Positions 50,512-62,094 of a DNA stretch of 64,000 bases are shown in pieces. Source of the DNA: Methylotenera sp. (GTDB taxonomy: Bacteria > Pseudomonadota > Gammaproteobacteria > Burkholderiales > Methylophilaceae); contig NZ_JAURYU010000049.1 of NCBI RefSeq assembly GCF_030653755.1, positions 43,674 through 107,673 on the forward strand. The letters are read 5' to 3'. The notes below the pieces were generated by a model, which searched no databases, had not been told where the DNA came from, and worked only from the letters and a program-made list of their open reading frames with translations. A program made the position numbers and the translations under genes. Position 1 is the first letter of the stretch; every line of letters begins with the position of its first letter.

Positions 50512-51624
50512 ATGTCTATTGCAACCATACCAGCCGCCCCAATTAAATTTGAAAAATTTCAAGCCGCAGATGATGCTGACTGTCAGCGCCGCATCATTGC
50601 CGCCAAAGAAAAATTAGGGAAACGCCTTGTGATTTTAGGGCATCACTATCAACATGAAAGTGTGTATCGTCATGCCGATTACACGGGTGATTCGCTCAAA
50701 CTTTCACGTTACACTGAAAACTTAGACGCCGAGTATATTGTGTTTCTAGGTGTGCACTTTATGGCTGAAGTTGCGGACATCTTAAGCCGCCCAGAGCAAA
50801 TCGCGATTCTGCCTGACCTAGCGGCAGGTTGCTCAATGGCGGACATGGCTAACCTTGCTAAAGTTGAGCGTAGCTATCGTGAGCTGAATAAAGTACTTAA
50901 TTTTGATGAGCAAATCACGCCGATTACCTACATTAACTCTGCCGCCGATCTTAAAGCGTTTTGCGGTGAGCATGGTGGCATTGTGTGTACCAGCACCAAC
51001 GCCCCGAAAATTCTAGAATGGGGATTTGCACAACGTGAAAAAGTGCTGTTCTTCCCTGACCAAAACCTAGGTCGCTGGAGTGGCTACAAAATGGGTATCC
51101 CGTTAGAGCAAATGCCAGTGTGGGACCCTGACCAACCGTTAGGCGGCTTAACTGTAGAACAAATCAAGAATGCGAAGATTTTGTTGTGGAAAGGACATTG
51201 TGCTGTGCATCAAATGTTCCGTCTGCAAAATATCACTAAATTTCGCGAAGAACACCCTGATGGATTTGTGATTTCACACCCAGAAGCACCGTTTGAAGTT
51301 TGCCAGCACTCTGACTATGTAGGATCTACTGAATATATTTTAAAAACGATTAGCGACGCACCTGCCAACACAAAATGGCTAGTGGGTACTGAGTTAAACT
51401 TAGTGAATCGTCTAGCAGAACAAATGAAACCAGAAGGTAAACTTGTACAGTTTATGAGCCATGTGGTATGTGAATGCTCTACGATGGCGCGTATTGACCC
51501 GCAACACTTAGCTTGGGTGTTGGAAAATTTGGTAGAAGGTAAAGTAGTAAATCAAATTAAAGTGCCAGCGCATGAAGCAAAACTAGCAAAACTGACCTTA
51601 GATCGAATGCTAGCTGCTTCTTAA
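50512..51624 (+). CDS. nadA: Quinolinate synthase
   Basis: 370-aa [4Fe-4S] enzyme condensing iminoaspartate and DHAP for NAD synthesis. Cluster cysteines are in AGCSMADMA, IVCTSTNA and VVCECSTMARI. VILGHHYQHE marks the N-terminal substrate region. No nadB or nadC is nearby. Confidence 0.96.
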   Translation: MSIATIPAAPIKFEKFQAADDADCQRRIIAAKEKLGKRLVILGHHYQHESVYRHADYTGDSLKLSRYTENLDAEYIVFLGVHFMAEVADILSRPEQIAILPDLAAGCSMADMANLAKVERSYRELNKVLNFDEQITPITYINSAADLKAFCGEHGGIVCTSTNAPKILEWGFAQREKVLFFPDQNLGRWSGYKMGIPLEQMPVWDPDQPLGGLTVEQIKNAKILLWKGHCAVHQMFRLQNITKFREEHPDGFVISHPEAPFEVCQHSDYVGSTEYILKTISDAPANTKWLVGTELNLVNRLAEQMKPEGKLVQFMSHVVCECSTMARIDPQHLAWVLENLVEGKVVNQIKVPAHEAKLAKLTLDRMLAAS

Positions 51625-51658
51625 TAGCCATATTGTAATTTGAATTTAAAGGGATTAA

Positions 51659-52087
51659 ATGAGCTGTCCATTATGCGACCCCACACCCCATGAAATATTA
51701 TGGCTAGATGATTTTTGCCGTGTAGTTTTGCTTAACGATGAAGATTACCCAGCCTATTGTCGCGTAGAGTTACTAAATCATATTAAAGAAATGACTGATT
51801 TAGCACCGCAAGACCGTGCGCGCATGATGAAAGTAGTATTTGCGGTAGAAACTGCATTAAGGGAAGCACTCAACCCTGACAAAATCAATTTAGCCAGCTT
51901 AGGTAATAAAACCCCACATATTCATTGGCACGTGATTCCGCGTTTTGAACATGACAAACATTTCCCGAACTCACATTGGGGTGAAGCCATGCGTGAAAGT
52001 AACACATCATTGCTTGATGCAAAAACGAAACAGGCGCTCGCCGACAACATGAGCACGCTAATTGAATGTGCACTTAAGCCGAGCTAA
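51659..52087 (+). CDS. HIT family hydrolase
   Basis: 142-aa histidine-triad protein; the motif is HIHWHVIPRF (H-x-H-x-H). N-terminal Cys pair SCPLCD. Family members act on nucleotide phosphoramidates or dinucleoside polyphosphates; the substrate is not known. AAAGGG lies just before the ATG. Convergent with the ferredoxin gene. Confidence 0.88.
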   Translation: MSCPLCDPTPHEILWLDDFCRVVLLNDEDYPAYCRVELLNHIKEMTDLAPQDRARMMKVVFAVETALREALNPDKINLASLGNKTPHIHWHVIPRFEHDKHFPNSHWGEAMRESNTSLLDAKTKQALADNMSTLIECALKPS

Positions 52088-52136
52088 ATTATCCCAGAAG
52101 ATTAACGATTTTGAGTGGTTTTCCAGTTCTTGTAAA

Positions 52137-52448
52137 TTAAACCAATAATCGCTTAACCACCTGACCATTGATTAAGTGGCTTTCTATAATTTCATCAATA
52201 TCATCGTTATCTACAAACGTGTACCAAACCGCTTGAGGGTAAACTACCATGACTGGGCCGTCGTTACAGCGGTCTAAACAGCCAGCACGATTAACCCGCA
52301 CTTTACCTTCACCGTTCAAATTTAGTTTTTTAACACGCGACTTCATGTGATCAAAAGCCTGCTCTGCGCCATTGTCCATACAGCAGGCTGCACCGCCTTC
52401 GCGCTGATTTAAGCAGAAAAATACGTGATGTTCGAAATAGTTTTTCAT
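52137..52448 (-). CDS. Thioredoxin-like [2Fe-2S] ferredoxin
   Basis: 103-aa protein of the (2Fe-2S) ferredoxin, thioredoxin-fold type. Cluster ligands are C12 and C22 or C23 at the N terminus, and C57 and C61 in AGCLDRC. Partner unknown. It lies 155 nt after the tonB-like gene on the same strand; no promoter was recognised in the gap. Confidence 0.9.
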   Translation of the reverse strand: MKNYFEHHVFFCLNQREGGAACCMDNGAEQAFDHMKSRVKKLNLNGEGKVRVNRAGCLDRCNDGPVMVVYPQAVWYTFVDNDDIDEIIESHLINGQVVKRLLV

Positions 52449-52603
52449 AGTTTTCTCATATCAATTCTTAAGGCTAAGACGGATTTTTGTATTTCCAGTC
52501 CAAGAAAATCTATTAAAATTTTAATTTCTACTAGGTATTTAAGCGCAGACAGTACGCATAATACGGCAAGCAAAAATAACAGAAATCAAAAAGATAATGA
52601 CTT

Positions 52604-53593
52604 TTACTCTGTAGCCAAGCTTTCTTCTTTGGTAAACGTCCATGTTCTGGTAATGCTCAGCACATCTATTTCTTTACGCACATCGTCAGGAAATCTCGCA
52701 TAAGGTGCACCTAACTCAACAATATGTTTAGCGGCCGCATCCAGCACTTTGTGCCCAGAACTACGATTAATCTCTATAGACTCAATACTGCCATCGGCTT
52801 TAATTGACACCGTCAATTGTAGCTGGCCATACAGTTTTAAATTCTTTGCAGCTTCTGGATAATTAAGATTACCAATCTTCTCTACCTTTTGTCGCCATGC
52901 TTCTACATACAACGCATAGCGATATTCCTGAGCGCGCCCACCAACAAATTTACGTTTTGGTCTTTTCTGATATTCATCCTGTTGCTTAGCAATTAACGCT
53001 TCTAAACGATCCATCTCCAATGCAGCAGCAGTGATATCTTGAATATTGATTTTCTTACTTTGGCTTTCCTGAGGAGCAGTATCAGCTTCAGTTGCTTTGG
53101 CCTTTTGTACTTGTTGAGACTCTACAGTGTGCTTTGCTTCAAGCTGGGTCATTAAGGCTTGCGCTTGCCTTTCTAATGCAGCAACATTTTTTTGTGCTTG
53201 CGTCTCTTCTGATTGCTCATCGGCGGCCTTAACACTCTGTTTAGCATTAACCACTGGCTTAAGCGTCACATCTGCCTTTTGCTGCTTTAATGCAGGCAAG
53301 GCCGTTTTCATTTTTCGGTCTAAATCAGTATTACCACCACGATCTAAATTTGCTTGTGCGTACACCTCAGTGTTTTCAGGTTTCGCCTTAGTTTTTGTAT
53401 TCACCAACACAACTTCTAATACTGGTAACTTATCGCTGAATTTCTTAAGTTCTGGCTCAAAATGAATACTAAGAATCACCAAATGCACCAGCAAAGAGAT
53501 ACTGAGCGCAATAGACATCACACTCATTGATTTGATTTTTACAATGAGTGAGACCGATGGATTTAACGCTGCTTTTACGGGTTGTTTTGCCAA
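52604..53593 (-). CDS. TonB family protein
   Basis: 329-aa protein with a TonB layout. The N-terminal TM (about 23-45) contains S33-x3-H37. A long charged helical middle (about 70-240, Lys/Glu/Gln/Ala-rich, coiled-coil) replaces the usual Pro-rich spacer. The C-terminal TonB domain (about 240-320) has NYPEAAKNLKLYGQLQL and SGHKVLDAAAKHIV. No exbB or exbD is adjacent. The start is 4 nt after the mpl stop, so it is probably cotranscribed with it. Confidence 0.87.
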   Translation of the reverse strand: MAKQPVKAALNPSVSLIVKIKSMSVMSIALSISLLVHLVILSIHFEPELKKFSDKLPVLEVVLVNTKTKAKPENTEVYAQANLDRGGNTDLDRKMKTALPALKQQKADVTLKPVVNAKQSVKAADEQSEETQAQKNVAALERQAQALMTQLEAKHTVESQQVQKAKATEADTAPQESQSKKINIQDITAAALEMDRLEALIAKQQDEYQKRPKRKFVGGRAQEYRYALYVEAWRQKVEKIGNLNYPEAAKNLKLYGQLQLTVSIKADGSIESIEINRSSGHKVLDAAAKHIVELGAPYARFPDDVRKEIDVLSITRTWTFTKEESLATE

Positions 53594-53597
53594 ATGT

Positions 53598-54974
53598 TTA
53601 AACTTCTTTTAATTCGTCGAGTAGTTTTTGGTGAATACCGCCAAAACCACCATTACTCATGACCAATATATGATCTCCAGTTTTTGCTACTTGCTTAATG
53701 GCAAGAATCAACTGCGTCAGATCATCATACACCTGTGTTTTGCTTGCGATTGGTGCAAGTGCCGCGCCAGCATCCCAACCTAAGTTTGCTTGATAACAGA
53801 AAACCAGATCAGCTTGTTGTAGGCTAGCAGGTAACGCATTTTTCATCACTCCTAGCTTCATAGTATTAGAACGTGGCTCTAATACTGCCAAGATACGTGC
53901 AGCCCCCACTTTTGCACGTAATCCAGCAATGGTGGTTTCAATGGCGGTTGGGTGGTGTGCAAAATCATCATACACAACTACGCCTCGACTTTCGCCACGC
54001 ACTTCCATGCGGCGTTTCACGTTCTTAAATGCGGTTAAGGCAGCAATACTGACCTCAACAGTAACGCCCGCATGTCGTGCAGCAGCAATGCTAGCTAGTG
54101 CATTCATCCGATTGTGCTCGCCTAACAGACCCCAAGCAACGTGTCCTTGCATTTGACCTTTGTAAACAACATCAAAGCTACCATCACCTTGTGCATTGAT
54201 CGCTTGCCAGTCGTCATCAGTGCCAAACTTCTCTACAAGAGTCCAGCAACCTTTATCAAGCACACGTTGCAAACTGGCTTCTTTACCATTGGCAACCACC
54301 AAGCCTTGTTGCGGCACAGTTCTAACCAAGTGGTGAAACTGTTTTTCAATCGCATTTAAATCTTCAAAAATATCCGCGTGGTCAAACTCAAGATTGTTCA
54401 GTACCGCAGTACGTGGGCGGTAATGCACAAACTTGGAACGCTTATCAAAAAATGCGGTGTCATATTCGTCCGCTTCAATCACAAAAAAAGGTGATATGCT
54501 ATTTTTGTCTTGTACTGGCACTTGTGGCAAACGTGCTGATACTGAGAAGTTTTCAGGTACCCCGCCAATTAAAAATCCAGGTGCCAAACCTGCATATTCC
54601 AATATCCACGCCAACATCGAGCTTGTTGTGGTTTTACCATGCGTACCAGCTACTGCTAGCACCCACATACCTTGGAGTACGTTCTCAGCCAGCCACTGTG
54701 GGCCTGAAATATAGGGTAAGCCTTGATTTAAAATCGCCTCCATCAAGGGATTGCCACGCGAGACTACATTACCAATGACATAAATATCTGGGTTGAGCGC
54801 TGTTTGTGACGGATCGAACCCTTCAATCAGCTGAACCCCTTGCGCTTCTAGCTGCGTGCTCATTGGGGGGTAAACATTAGCGTCACAGCCTGTGACTTTA
54901 TGGCCTGCAGCTTTAGCCAACACCGCAATACCACCCATGAATGTACCGCAGATACCTAATATATGAATATGCAT
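53598..54974 (-). CDS. mpl: UDP-N-acetylmuramate:L-Ala-gamma-D-Glu-meso-Dap ligase
   Basis: 458-aa Mur ligase that attaches recycled tripeptide to UDP-MurNAc. Start MHIHILGICGTFMGGIAVLAKAAG is typical of Mpl. ATP site VAGTHGKTTTSSMLAWIL, ADEYDTAFFDKRSKF and VYDDFAHHPTAI are conserved. Works with AmpG import (gene at 15.5 kb). It follows metH by 43 nt. Confidence 0.96.
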   Translation of the reverse strand: MHIHILGICGTFMGGIAVLAKAAGHKVTGCDANVYPPMSTQLEAQGVQLIEGFDPSQTALNPDIYVIGNVVSRGNPLMEAILNQGLPYISGPQWLAENVLQGMWVLAVAGTHGKTTTSSMLAWILEYAGLAPGFLIGGVPENFSVSARLPQVPVQDKNSISPFFVIEADEYDTAFFDKRSKFVHYRPRTAVLNNLEFDHADIFEDLNAIEKQFHHLVRTVPQQGLVVANGKEASLQRVLDKGCWTLVEKFGTDDDWQAINAQGDGSFDVVYKGQMQGHVAWGLLGEHNRMNALASIAAARHAGVTVEVSIAALTAFKNVKRRMEVRGESRGVVVYDDFAHHPTAIETTIAGLRAKVGAARILAVLEPRSNTMKLGVMKNALPASLQQADLVFCYQANLGWDAGAALAPIASKTQVYDDLTQLILAIKQVAKTGDHILVMSNGGFGGIHQKLLDELKEV

Positions 54975-55017
54975 AAATTCTTTTTTAACTTGATTCTAAA
55001 CGATGAAATTGCCGAGA

Positions 55018-58000
55018 TTAAGCTAGATTCGGCGCTAACCAACGCTCTAAATAGTCTTTAGTTAACCCTCTGCGTTCTGCCATCTCCAGCAACTGATCTG
55101 TGCCAATTTTATCCACACTGAAATACTTACTTTCTGGATGCGCAAAATAGAAACCTGAAACCGCAGCGCCTGGTGACATTGCAAATGATTCTGTCAATGC
55201 CATACCGATGGCCTCAGCTTGCAACAACTTAAACATGTCTGGTTTAACTGTATGGTCAGGGCAAGCAGGGTAACCTGGTGCAGGACGGATGCCTTGATAC
55301 TGTTCTTTAATGAGTGCTTCTTTACTTAGGCTCTCGTTCGGCGCATAACCCCAGAAATCAATACGTACGCGCTCATGCATGTACTCGGCAAACGCTTCAG
55401 CCAGTCTGTCTGCCAAGGCTTTAAGCATGATGCTACTGTAGTCGTCATGCGCATCTTCAAATTTTTTCTCATGCTTCTCAATGCCTAAGCCAGCCGTCAC
55501 TGCGAACAAACCGATGTAGTCTGGCGTACCTTTAGGTGCAATGAAATCCGCTAAACATTGGTTAGGGCGGGCGATACCGTCAATGACAGGTTTTACGGTT
55601 TGCTGACGCATACCGTAATAGCTAAACGCAACCTGCTCACGCGTTTCATCGGTATAGATTTCAATATCGTCATCATTCACTCTGTTTGCAGGATGCAAAG
55701 CAACGACACCGTTAGCAGTCAGCCAGCGACCATCAATGATTTTTTTCAGCATGGCTTGCGCATCGCTGAATACCTTAGTCGCCGCATCGCCGACCACTTC
55801 ATCTTTTAAAATAGCCGGATAAAAACCTGCCAGATCCCAAGTCTGGAAGAATGGCGTCCAATCAATATATTGCGCAATGATGCTCAAGTCTGCATTTTTG
55901 ATTTCGCGACGGCCGATAAATTTAGGTTTCACTGGTGCATGCTCACCTGCAAACGAAAGATCGGCCTTATTGGCGCGCGCCTCAGCGATAGTCAACATCG
56001 GCGTGCCTTTTTTATTGGCATGCTGCGTACGCGCTTTTTCGTAGTCTGCCTGAATCTCTGCCAAATAAGCGCCGCGTGTTTCTGGTGTGAGTAAGTTTTG
56101 CATCACAGTCACTGAGCGTGAAGCATCTGCTACGTAAACAATTGGGCCATCGTAATGCGGGGCAATCTTCACCGCAGTATGCGCACGTGAAGTAGTTGCA
56201 CCTCCAATTAACAGCGGCATTTGCTGGCCTTGAAAATAGGGGTCGCGTTGCATTTCACGCGCGACGTGCGCCATTTCTTCTAGCGAAGGTGTAATCAGAC
56301 CAGACAAGCCAATGATGTCAGCATTTTCAGCCTTTGCCATCGCTAGAATCTCAGAGGCAGGCACCATCACGCCCATGTTCACTACTTCAAAATTATTGCA
56401 TTGCAATACTACGGATACGATGTTTTTGCCGATGTCATGCACATCGCCTTTTACCGTTGCGATGACCATTTTGCCTTTAGGTTTGGCCACGATACCAGTA
56501 CGTGCCTCATCTGCAGCTTTTTCAGCTTCAATAAAAGGAATGAGATGCGCCACAGCAGATTTCATCACGCGCGCGGATTTCACCACTTGCGGTAAGAACA
56601 TTTTGCCCTGACCGAACAAATCGCCAACGACATTCATGCCATCCATGAGCGGGCCTTCAATCACATGAATCGGTCTGCCGCCAGCCGCTGCGACCTTTTG
56701 CCTAGCCTCTTCGGTATCTTCGACAATGAACTCAGTAATACCATGCACCATAGCGTGGCTCAGGCGCTTTTCGACAGGGACTGGGTTTTCAGCCTTACCC
56801 CGCCACTCAAGCGTTGCCGCTTCTTTTTTACCACCCGCCACTAGTGTGCCTGCAATCTCAATCATGCGCTCAGTAGCTGCTAGAGGATTATTTGGGTCAA
56901 CCACACGGTTAAGCACCACATCCTCAACGCGTTCTTTGAGTTCCGCAGGTAAATCGTCATACACACCCATCATGCCAGCGTTGACGATACCCATGGTCAT
57001 ACCAGCTTTGATGGCATGATATAAAAACACGGTGTGAATTGCTTCGCGCGCGGGGTCGTTACCCCTGAAACTGAAACTCACGTTGGATACGCCACCTGAA
57101 ATCTTGGCATACGGCAGATGCTGTTTGATCCAATGTGTCGCGTTGATAAAATCAACCGCGTAGTTGTTATGCTCTTCAATACCAGTCGCAATGGCAAAAA
57201 TATTCGGGTCAAAAATGATGTCTTCTGGTGGGAAGTCCAGCTCTTTTACTAGCAAATCATAAGCACGTTTACAAATTTCAATCTTACGTTCAAAGGTATC
57301 AGCCTGACCTTTTTCGTCAAACGCCATCACGATTGCTGCTGCTCCGTAGCGCTTGCATAAATTGGCTTGACGGATGAACTCCTCTTCGCCTTCTTTCATG
57401 GAAATCGAGTTGACAATGGCTTTACCCTGCACGCATTTCAAACCTGCCTCAATCACTGACCATTTACTAGAGTCAATCATGATAGGCACACGGGCGATAT
57501 CTGGCTCAGAAGCGATTAGATTCAGGAAGTGCGTCATGGCTTTGATGGCGTCCAGCATGCCTTCATCCATGTTAATGTCGATGACTTGTGCACCGTTTTC
57601 TACCTGCTGGCGCGCTACCGTGAGCGCTTCATCATATTGCTCATTGATAATCAGCCGCGCAAAGGCTTTTGAGCCAGTGACATTCGTACGCTCGCCTACA
57701 TTCACAAATAGCGATTCATCATCGACAACGAAAGGCTCTAAGCCAGATAATTTAAGCGTACGTGGCAACACTGGTAGCTGACGTGGTGGTAAATCTTTAA
57801 TTTCGTTATAAATCGCATTGATATGTGCAGGCGTTGTGCCACAGCACCCACCTGCAATATTGATAAATCCGCTATCCGCAAACTCTTTTACCAAACTTGA
57901 GGTCACGTCAGGCGTTTCATCAAAACCCGTGTCAGACATAGGATTTGGTAAACCTGCATTTGGGTAAATACACACAAAAGTATCTGCAATCGAAGATAGC

Positions 58001-58809
58001 TCTTCTACGTAAGGGCGCATTAAAGTTGCGCCTAATGCGCAATTTAAGCCGATAGTGAGCGGTTTAGCATGGCGTACAGAATGCCAAAATGCAGTGACCG
58101 TTTGGCCAGACAAAATACGGCCTGATGCATCTGTCACCGTACCAGAAATCATGATAGGCAGTGTATGGCCCACCTCTTCAAAATATGCATCAATCGCAAA
58201 CAATGCAGCTTTGCAGTTAAGCGTATCAAAAATGGTTTCTACCATTAATATATCTGCACCTCCTTCTACCAGTGCACGCGTCTGCTCTAAGTAAGCATTT
58301 ACCAACTGATCAAAATTCACATTACGTGCGGCGGGGTCGTTCACGTCTGGCGAGATAGAGGCAGTTTTTGGTGTAGGCCCTAGCGCGCCAGCCACAAAAC
58401 GAGGCTTATCTGAGGTGCTGTATTTGGCACAAGCAGCCTTTGCTAACTTAGCAGCCTCTACGTTCATTTCATACACCAGATGTGCCATATGGTAGTCATC
58501 TTGCGCGACGGCCGTGGCTCCAAAAGTGTTGGTTTCAATGATGTCTGCGCCAGCCGCTAGGTACTTTTCGTGAATCTCTTGAATAATGGCGGGCTGTGTT
58601 AAGGTCAATAATTCATTATTACCTTTGACAAACAACTCACGCTCACCCGCTGGCGATTTAAAGTCAACAAAACGCTCGCCACGATAGTCCGCTTCTGTCA
58701 GCTTATATTGCTGAATCATTGTCCCCATCGCACCATCTAAAATCATGATGCGCTGTGCTAGTAAAGCACGTAATTGGGTTTCTATCGGAGATATTGTTAA
58801 ATGAGCCAT
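55018..58809 (-). CDS. metH: Cobalamin-dependent methionine synthase
   Basis: 1263-aa modular enzyme, full length for the family. Homocysteine module about 1-345 (zinc Cys in GLNCALG and GGCCGTTP), methyl-THF module about 360-640 ([22 protein letters not shown]), cobalamin cap and domain about 650-900 ([10 protein letters not shown] with the cobalt-ligating His), and reactivation domain about 920-1263 ([13 protein letters not shown]). The 71-nt upstream gap is too short for a cobalamin riboswitch of its own. Confidence 0.98.
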   Translation of the reverse strand: MAHLTISPIETQLRALLAQRIMILDGAMGTMIQQYKLTEADYRGERFVDFKSPAGERELFVKGNNELLTLTQPAIIQEIHEKYLAAGADIIETNTFGATAVAQDDYHMAHLVYEMNVEAAKLAKAACAKYSTSDKPRFVAGALGPTPKTASISPDVNDPAARNVNFDQLVNAYLEQTRALVEGGADILMVETIFDTLNCKAALFAIDAYFEEVGHTLPIMISGTVTDASGRILSGQTVTAFWHSVRHAKPLTIGLNCALGATLMRPYVEELSSIADTFVCIYPNAGLPNPMSDTGFDETPDVTSSLVKEFADSGFINIAGGCCGTTPAHINAIYNEIKDLPPRQLPVLPRTLKLSGLEPFVVDDESLFVNVGERTNVTGSKAFARLIINEQYDEALTVARQQVENGAQVIDINMDEGMLDAIKAMTHFLNLIASEPDIARVPIMIDSSKWSVIEAGLKCVQGKAIVNSISMKEGEEEFIRQANLCKRYGAAAIVMAFDEKGQADTFERKIEICKRAYDLLVKELDFPPEDIIFDPNIFAIATGIEEHNNYAVDFINATHWIKQHLPYAKISGGVSNVSFSFRGNDPAREAIHTVFLYHAIKAGMTMGIVNAGMMGVYDDLPAELKERVEDVVLNRVVDPNNPLAATERMIEIAGTLVAGGKKEAATLEWRGKAENPVPVEKRLSHAMVHGITEFIVEDTEEARQKVAAAGGRPIHVIEGPLMDGMNVVGDLFGQGKMFLPQVVKSARVMKSAVAHLIPFIEAEKAADEARTGIVAKPKGKMVIATVKGDVHDIGKNIVSVVLQCNNFEVVNMGVMVPASEILAMAKAENADIIGLSGLITPSLEEMAHVAREMQRDPYFQGQQMPLLIGGATTSRAHTAVKIAPHYDGPIVYVADASRSVTVMQNLLTPETRGAYLAEIQADYEKARTQHANKKGTPMLTIAEARANKADLSFAGEHAPVKPKFIGRREIKNADLSIIAQYIDWTPFFQTWDLAGFYPAILKDEVVGDAATKVFSDAQAMLKKIIDGRWLTANGVVALHPANRVNDDDIEIYTDETREQVAFSYYGMRQQTVKPVIDGIARPNQCLADFIAPKGTPDYIGLFAVTAGLGIEKHEKKFEDAHDDYSSIMLKALADRLAEAFAEYMHERVRIDFWGYAPNESLSKEALIKEQYQGIRPAPGYPACPDHTVKPDMFKLLQAEAIGMALTESFAMSPGAAVSGFYFAHPESKYFSVDKIGTDQLLEMAERRGLTKDYLERWLAPNLA

Positions 58810-58880
58810 GAAAATCAGTCGTTAAAAATTTTCTCAATTTTATCATGCAAGTATGAGGTTGCTATATCTAGTTCTATACT

Positions 58881-60365
58881 TCAGCCGCGTCTATATTGCA
58901 TAGCCTCTGCGATGTGGGCTGGTTTAATATCAACATCGCCAGCTAAATCGGCAATACTACGGGCAACTTTTAAGATACGATGATAGGCACGTGCTGATAA
59001 ATTAAGACGTGATATCGCAGTTTTTAATAAGGTTAAACCAGCTGCGTCGGGCTGACAGTACTCATCTATTTCTGAGCTACCTAAGGCAAAATTAGCTTTA
59101 CTTTGACGTTGTAGCTGTATATCACGCGCTTTTTCAACTCTGGCACGAATAGCTTCACTAGGCTCTGCATCGGCAGCACGAGTAAGCTCATCCTCTTTTA
59201 AGGCCGCTACTTCTATATGTAAATCTATACGGTCTAATAGTGGACCTGAGATTTTGCCTTTATACCGAGTAACCTGATCTGGTGTACAACGACACTTATT
59301 GTTGAAATGCCCTAAATACCCACAAGGGCAAGGATTCATGGCAGCAATTAACTGAAATTGCGCTGGAAAATCCGCCTGACGCGCCGCTCGCGAAATAGTG
59401 ATATGGCCACTCTCCAAAGGCTCACGTAATACCTCCAACACTTTGCGGTCGAATTCTGGCAATTCGTCTAAGAACAAAACGCCACGGTGCGCCAATGAAA
59501 TCTCACCTGGGCGAGGAATGCCTCCTCCACCAACCAACGCCACTCCCGAAGCTGTGTGATGAGGAGATCTAAACGGGCGCCGCTTCCAATGTTCAACCTT
59601 ATAATTGCCGTTAAGTGATTGCAGCGCAGCAGATTCAAGCGCCTCATCTTCAGCCATACTGGGCAATATGCCAACAAAGCGACTTGCCAACATACTTTTA
59701 CCTGTGCCAGGTGGGCCGCTCATAATCACGCTATGTCCGCCTGCTGCTGCAATTTCTAAAGCACGTTTAGGTCCGGACTGCCCTTTTACTTCACTAAAAT
59801 CAGGATAAATAATGGGCTGTGCTTGGCGATGTGCATCCAGTTGCACCAATAAAGTGCGTCCACTTAAATGCGCGCACACTTCTAGCAATGTTCTTGCAGG
59901 GTAAATGATGGCATCATTCACCAATGCGGCTTCTACTGCACTTTCGGTAGGCAAAATAAAGGCACGTCCACTTTGATATGACTTATAAGTCATGGCTAAT
60001 GCACCACGAACAGCGCGCAACTCACCAGTTAGTGCCAATTCACCAGCAAACTCATATTTAGACAAAGGATCAGTTGGAATCTGACCGCTGGCCGCAAGAA
60101 TACCTAATGCGATAGGCAAATCATAGCGCCCACTCTCTTTGGGCAAGTCTGCTGGTGCTAAATTCACGGTAATGCGTCGCGCGGGAAACTCGAACTGTGC
60201 TGTTTGTAAAGCCGCTCGCACGCGGTCTTTACTCTCTTTAACCTCCGCTTCAGGCAAGCCAACAATCGTAAAGCTGGGTAAGCCATTTGCAAGATGCACT
60301 TCTACCACAACCTGTGGCGCATCCATACCTGTCAGCGCGCGACTATACAACACGGCCAAACTCAT
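58881..60365 (-). CDS. comM: ComM/YifB family Mg-chelatase-like AAA+ ATPase
   Basis: 494-aa hexameric helicase that promotes branch migration in natural transformation. N-terminal Lon-like domain (VVEVHLANGLPSFTIVGLPEAE), Walker A GPPGTGKSMLA, Walker B LFLDELPEF, a CPCGYLG zinc-type segment and the Mg_chelatase C-domain. ATG 60365 has AGGGAAG upstream; TTG 60368 is one codon earlier. Competence fits with the pilus operon, though that link is inference. Confidence 0.94.
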   Translation of the reverse strand: MSLAVLYSRALTGMDAPQVVVEVHLANGLPSFTIVGLPEAEVKESKDRVRAALQTAQFEFPARRITVNLAPADLPKESGRYDLPIALGILAASGQIPTDPLSKYEFAGELALTGELRAVRGALAMTYKSYQSGRAFILPTESAVEAALVNDAIIYPARTLLEVCAHLSGRTLLVQLDAHRQAQPIIYPDFSEVKGQSGPKRALEIAAAGGHSVIMSGPPGTGKSMLASRFVGILPSMAEDEALESAALQSLNGNYKVEHWKRRPFRSPHHTASGVALVGGGGIPRPGEISLAHRGVLFLDELPEFDRKVLEVLREPLESGHITISRAARQADFPAQFQLIAAMNPCPCGYLGHFNNKCRCTPDQVTRYKGKISGPLLDRIDLHIEVAALKEDELTRAADAEPSEAIRARVEKARDIQLQRQSKANFALGSSEIDEYCQPDAAGLTLLKTAISRLNLSARAYHRILKVARSIADLAGDVDIKPAHIAEAMQYRRG

Positions 60366-60370
60366 CAAGT

Positions 60371-60601
60371 TTACTTCCCTTCCAATTCAGCCAACCTTGC
60401 TTCTAATAAATCCAGCTTTTCTCGGGTATGACGTAGTACCTCGGCTTGCACCTCAAACTCCTCGCGCGTCACAAGCTCCATTTTGGTGAATGCGCTCTTT
60501 AATAGTGCATTTAAGTTTTTCTCTACATCGGCCAAAGGTGAACTTGCCACTACCTCTTTGATTTTATTAGATATTTCATTAATTTTATGGGTATCTAGCA
60601 T
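60371..60601 (-). CDS. ubiK: Ubiquinone biosynthesis accessory factor UbiK
   Basis: 76-aa BMFP/YqiC-family protein. N-terminal amphipathic helix, and a C-terminal coiled coil (FEVQAEVLRHTREKLDLLEARLAELE). In E. coli UbiK helps the UbiJ-containing Ubi complex. Located 5 nt before comM and divergent from TorF. Confidence 0.93.
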   Translation of the reverse strand: MLDTHKINEISNKIKEVVASSPLADVEKNLNALLKSAFTKMELVTREEFEVQAEVLRHTREKLDLLEARLAELEGK

Positions 60602-60710
60602 ATTAAATCCTCTATAAATTTAGCTTAGTTTAGCAGATTATTTACGAGCATTACATAAATACAACAATCAGACAATTTAATATCCTATTGATTTTAAACA
60701 TATTTATTTC

Positions 60711-60726
60711 TGGCACGCCATTTGCT
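60711..60726 (+). promoter_or_regulatory. Sigma-54 promoter of the TorF-glnK-amtB operon
   Basis: TGGCACGCCATTTGCT matches the sigma-54 consensus TGGCACG-N4-TTGCW fully, with the -24 GG and -12 GC correctly spaced. The start site would be near 60737, giving a 42-nt leader to ATG 60780. Upstream NtrC sites were not clearly recognised. Confidence 0.9.
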
Positions 60727-60779
60727 TTAACAAAATCGTGTATTTTTTAGATAACACTTTTTTATTTGGAGTTAATAGC

Positions 60780-61682
60780 ATGCGTAAATCATTACTATCA
60801 CTAGCAGTTTTAAGTGCTCTCGCTGTACCGTCATTCGTATCTGCTGAAGAAGTAGCAGCAGCTGCACCAGCTGAAGCAAAATCAGCATGGACAGCATCTT
60901 CTAACGTTGGCTTTGTGTCCAACTACTATACTCGTGGTATTTCACAATCATGGCATAAACCAGCTGTTCAAGGTGGTATCGATTTTGAGCACACTAGCGG
61001 CTTCTACGCTGGCGTATGGGGCTCATCTGTAACACCAAATACATTCCCTGACGCATCTGCAGAACTAGATGCCTACTTTGGTTACAACGGTGAAATCTCG
61101 GCAATCGAAGGCTTAGGCTACACTGTGGGTGCTATTGGTTACTTTTACCCAGGTGGTGATTGGAAAAAATGTACTGCATGTACAAAAGCTGATGGTACTA
61201 CACCAAACAGTGGCGGCCGTTGGGATACTTATGAGGCAAACTTTGGCTTATCTTACAAATGGATCAGTGCTAAAGCTTCTGTGACTTTAGGTGACTGGTT
61301 CGGTGCTGAAAAAGGTACTGGTTTTGAAGGTGGCTCAAGTGGTACAACCTATATTGAATTAAACGCCGCTTATCCATTACCATGGTACGACTTAACACTT
61401 GTTGGTCACGTTGGTCGTTTAGACGTTTCAACAAAATTAGCAGATGGTCTTCAAGGTGATGGTGGCAGAAGCCCAGACTACACAGACTATAAAGTGGGTT
61501 TAAGTAAATCATTCAGCTTTGCCAACTCTGAAGGCTGGGATGCTGGTCTTTACTACGTAGGTGCTTCAGACAATGGTTACTGGGGAAAAAGAGGTTTTGG
61601 TGGTCCAAGCTTTAACGGAAGCACAGAACGTAAAGACTTGTCAGACAACCGTTGGATTGTTTCTTTAAGCCGTTCATTCTAA
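60780..61682 (+). CDS. TorF family putative porin
   Basis: 300-aa outer-membrane beta-barrel protein. Signal peptide ends at SFVSA; the mature chain begins with an Ala/Glu-rich stretch and then alternating beta strands (SNVGFVSNYYTRGISQSW). The C terminus ends in Phe (SLSRSF), as in BAM substrates. One Cys pair KKCTAC. GGAG is 8 nt before ATG; the longer frame from 60738 would start at about the transcription start. Its place before glnK-amtB and the sigma-54 promoter imply nitrogen control; a role in outer-membrane passage of a nitrogen source is inference. Confidence 0.9.
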   Translation: MRKSLLSLAVLSALAVPSFVSAEEVAAAAPAEAKSAWTASSNVGFVSNYYTRGISQSWHKPAVQGGIDFEHTSGFYAGVWGSSVTPNTFPDASAELDAYFGYNGEISAIEGLGYTVGAIGYFYPGGDWKKCTACTKADGTTPNSGGRWDTYEANFGLSYKWISAKASVTLGDWFGAEKGTGFEGGSSGTTYIELNAAYPLPWYDLTLVGHVGRLDVSTKLADGLQGDGGRSPDYTDYKVGLSKSFSFANSEGWDAGLYYVGASDNGYWGKRGFGGPSFNGSTERKDLSDNRWIVSLSRSF

Positions 61683-61695
61683 TATATCTCAATGT

Positions 61696-62084
<389 letters not shown>

Positions 62085-62094
62085 GGGGATCATA

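Noticed and set aside
58810..58880. Cobalamin riboswitch for metH
   Set aside because: The upstream gap of 71 nt is too short and no B12-box was seen.
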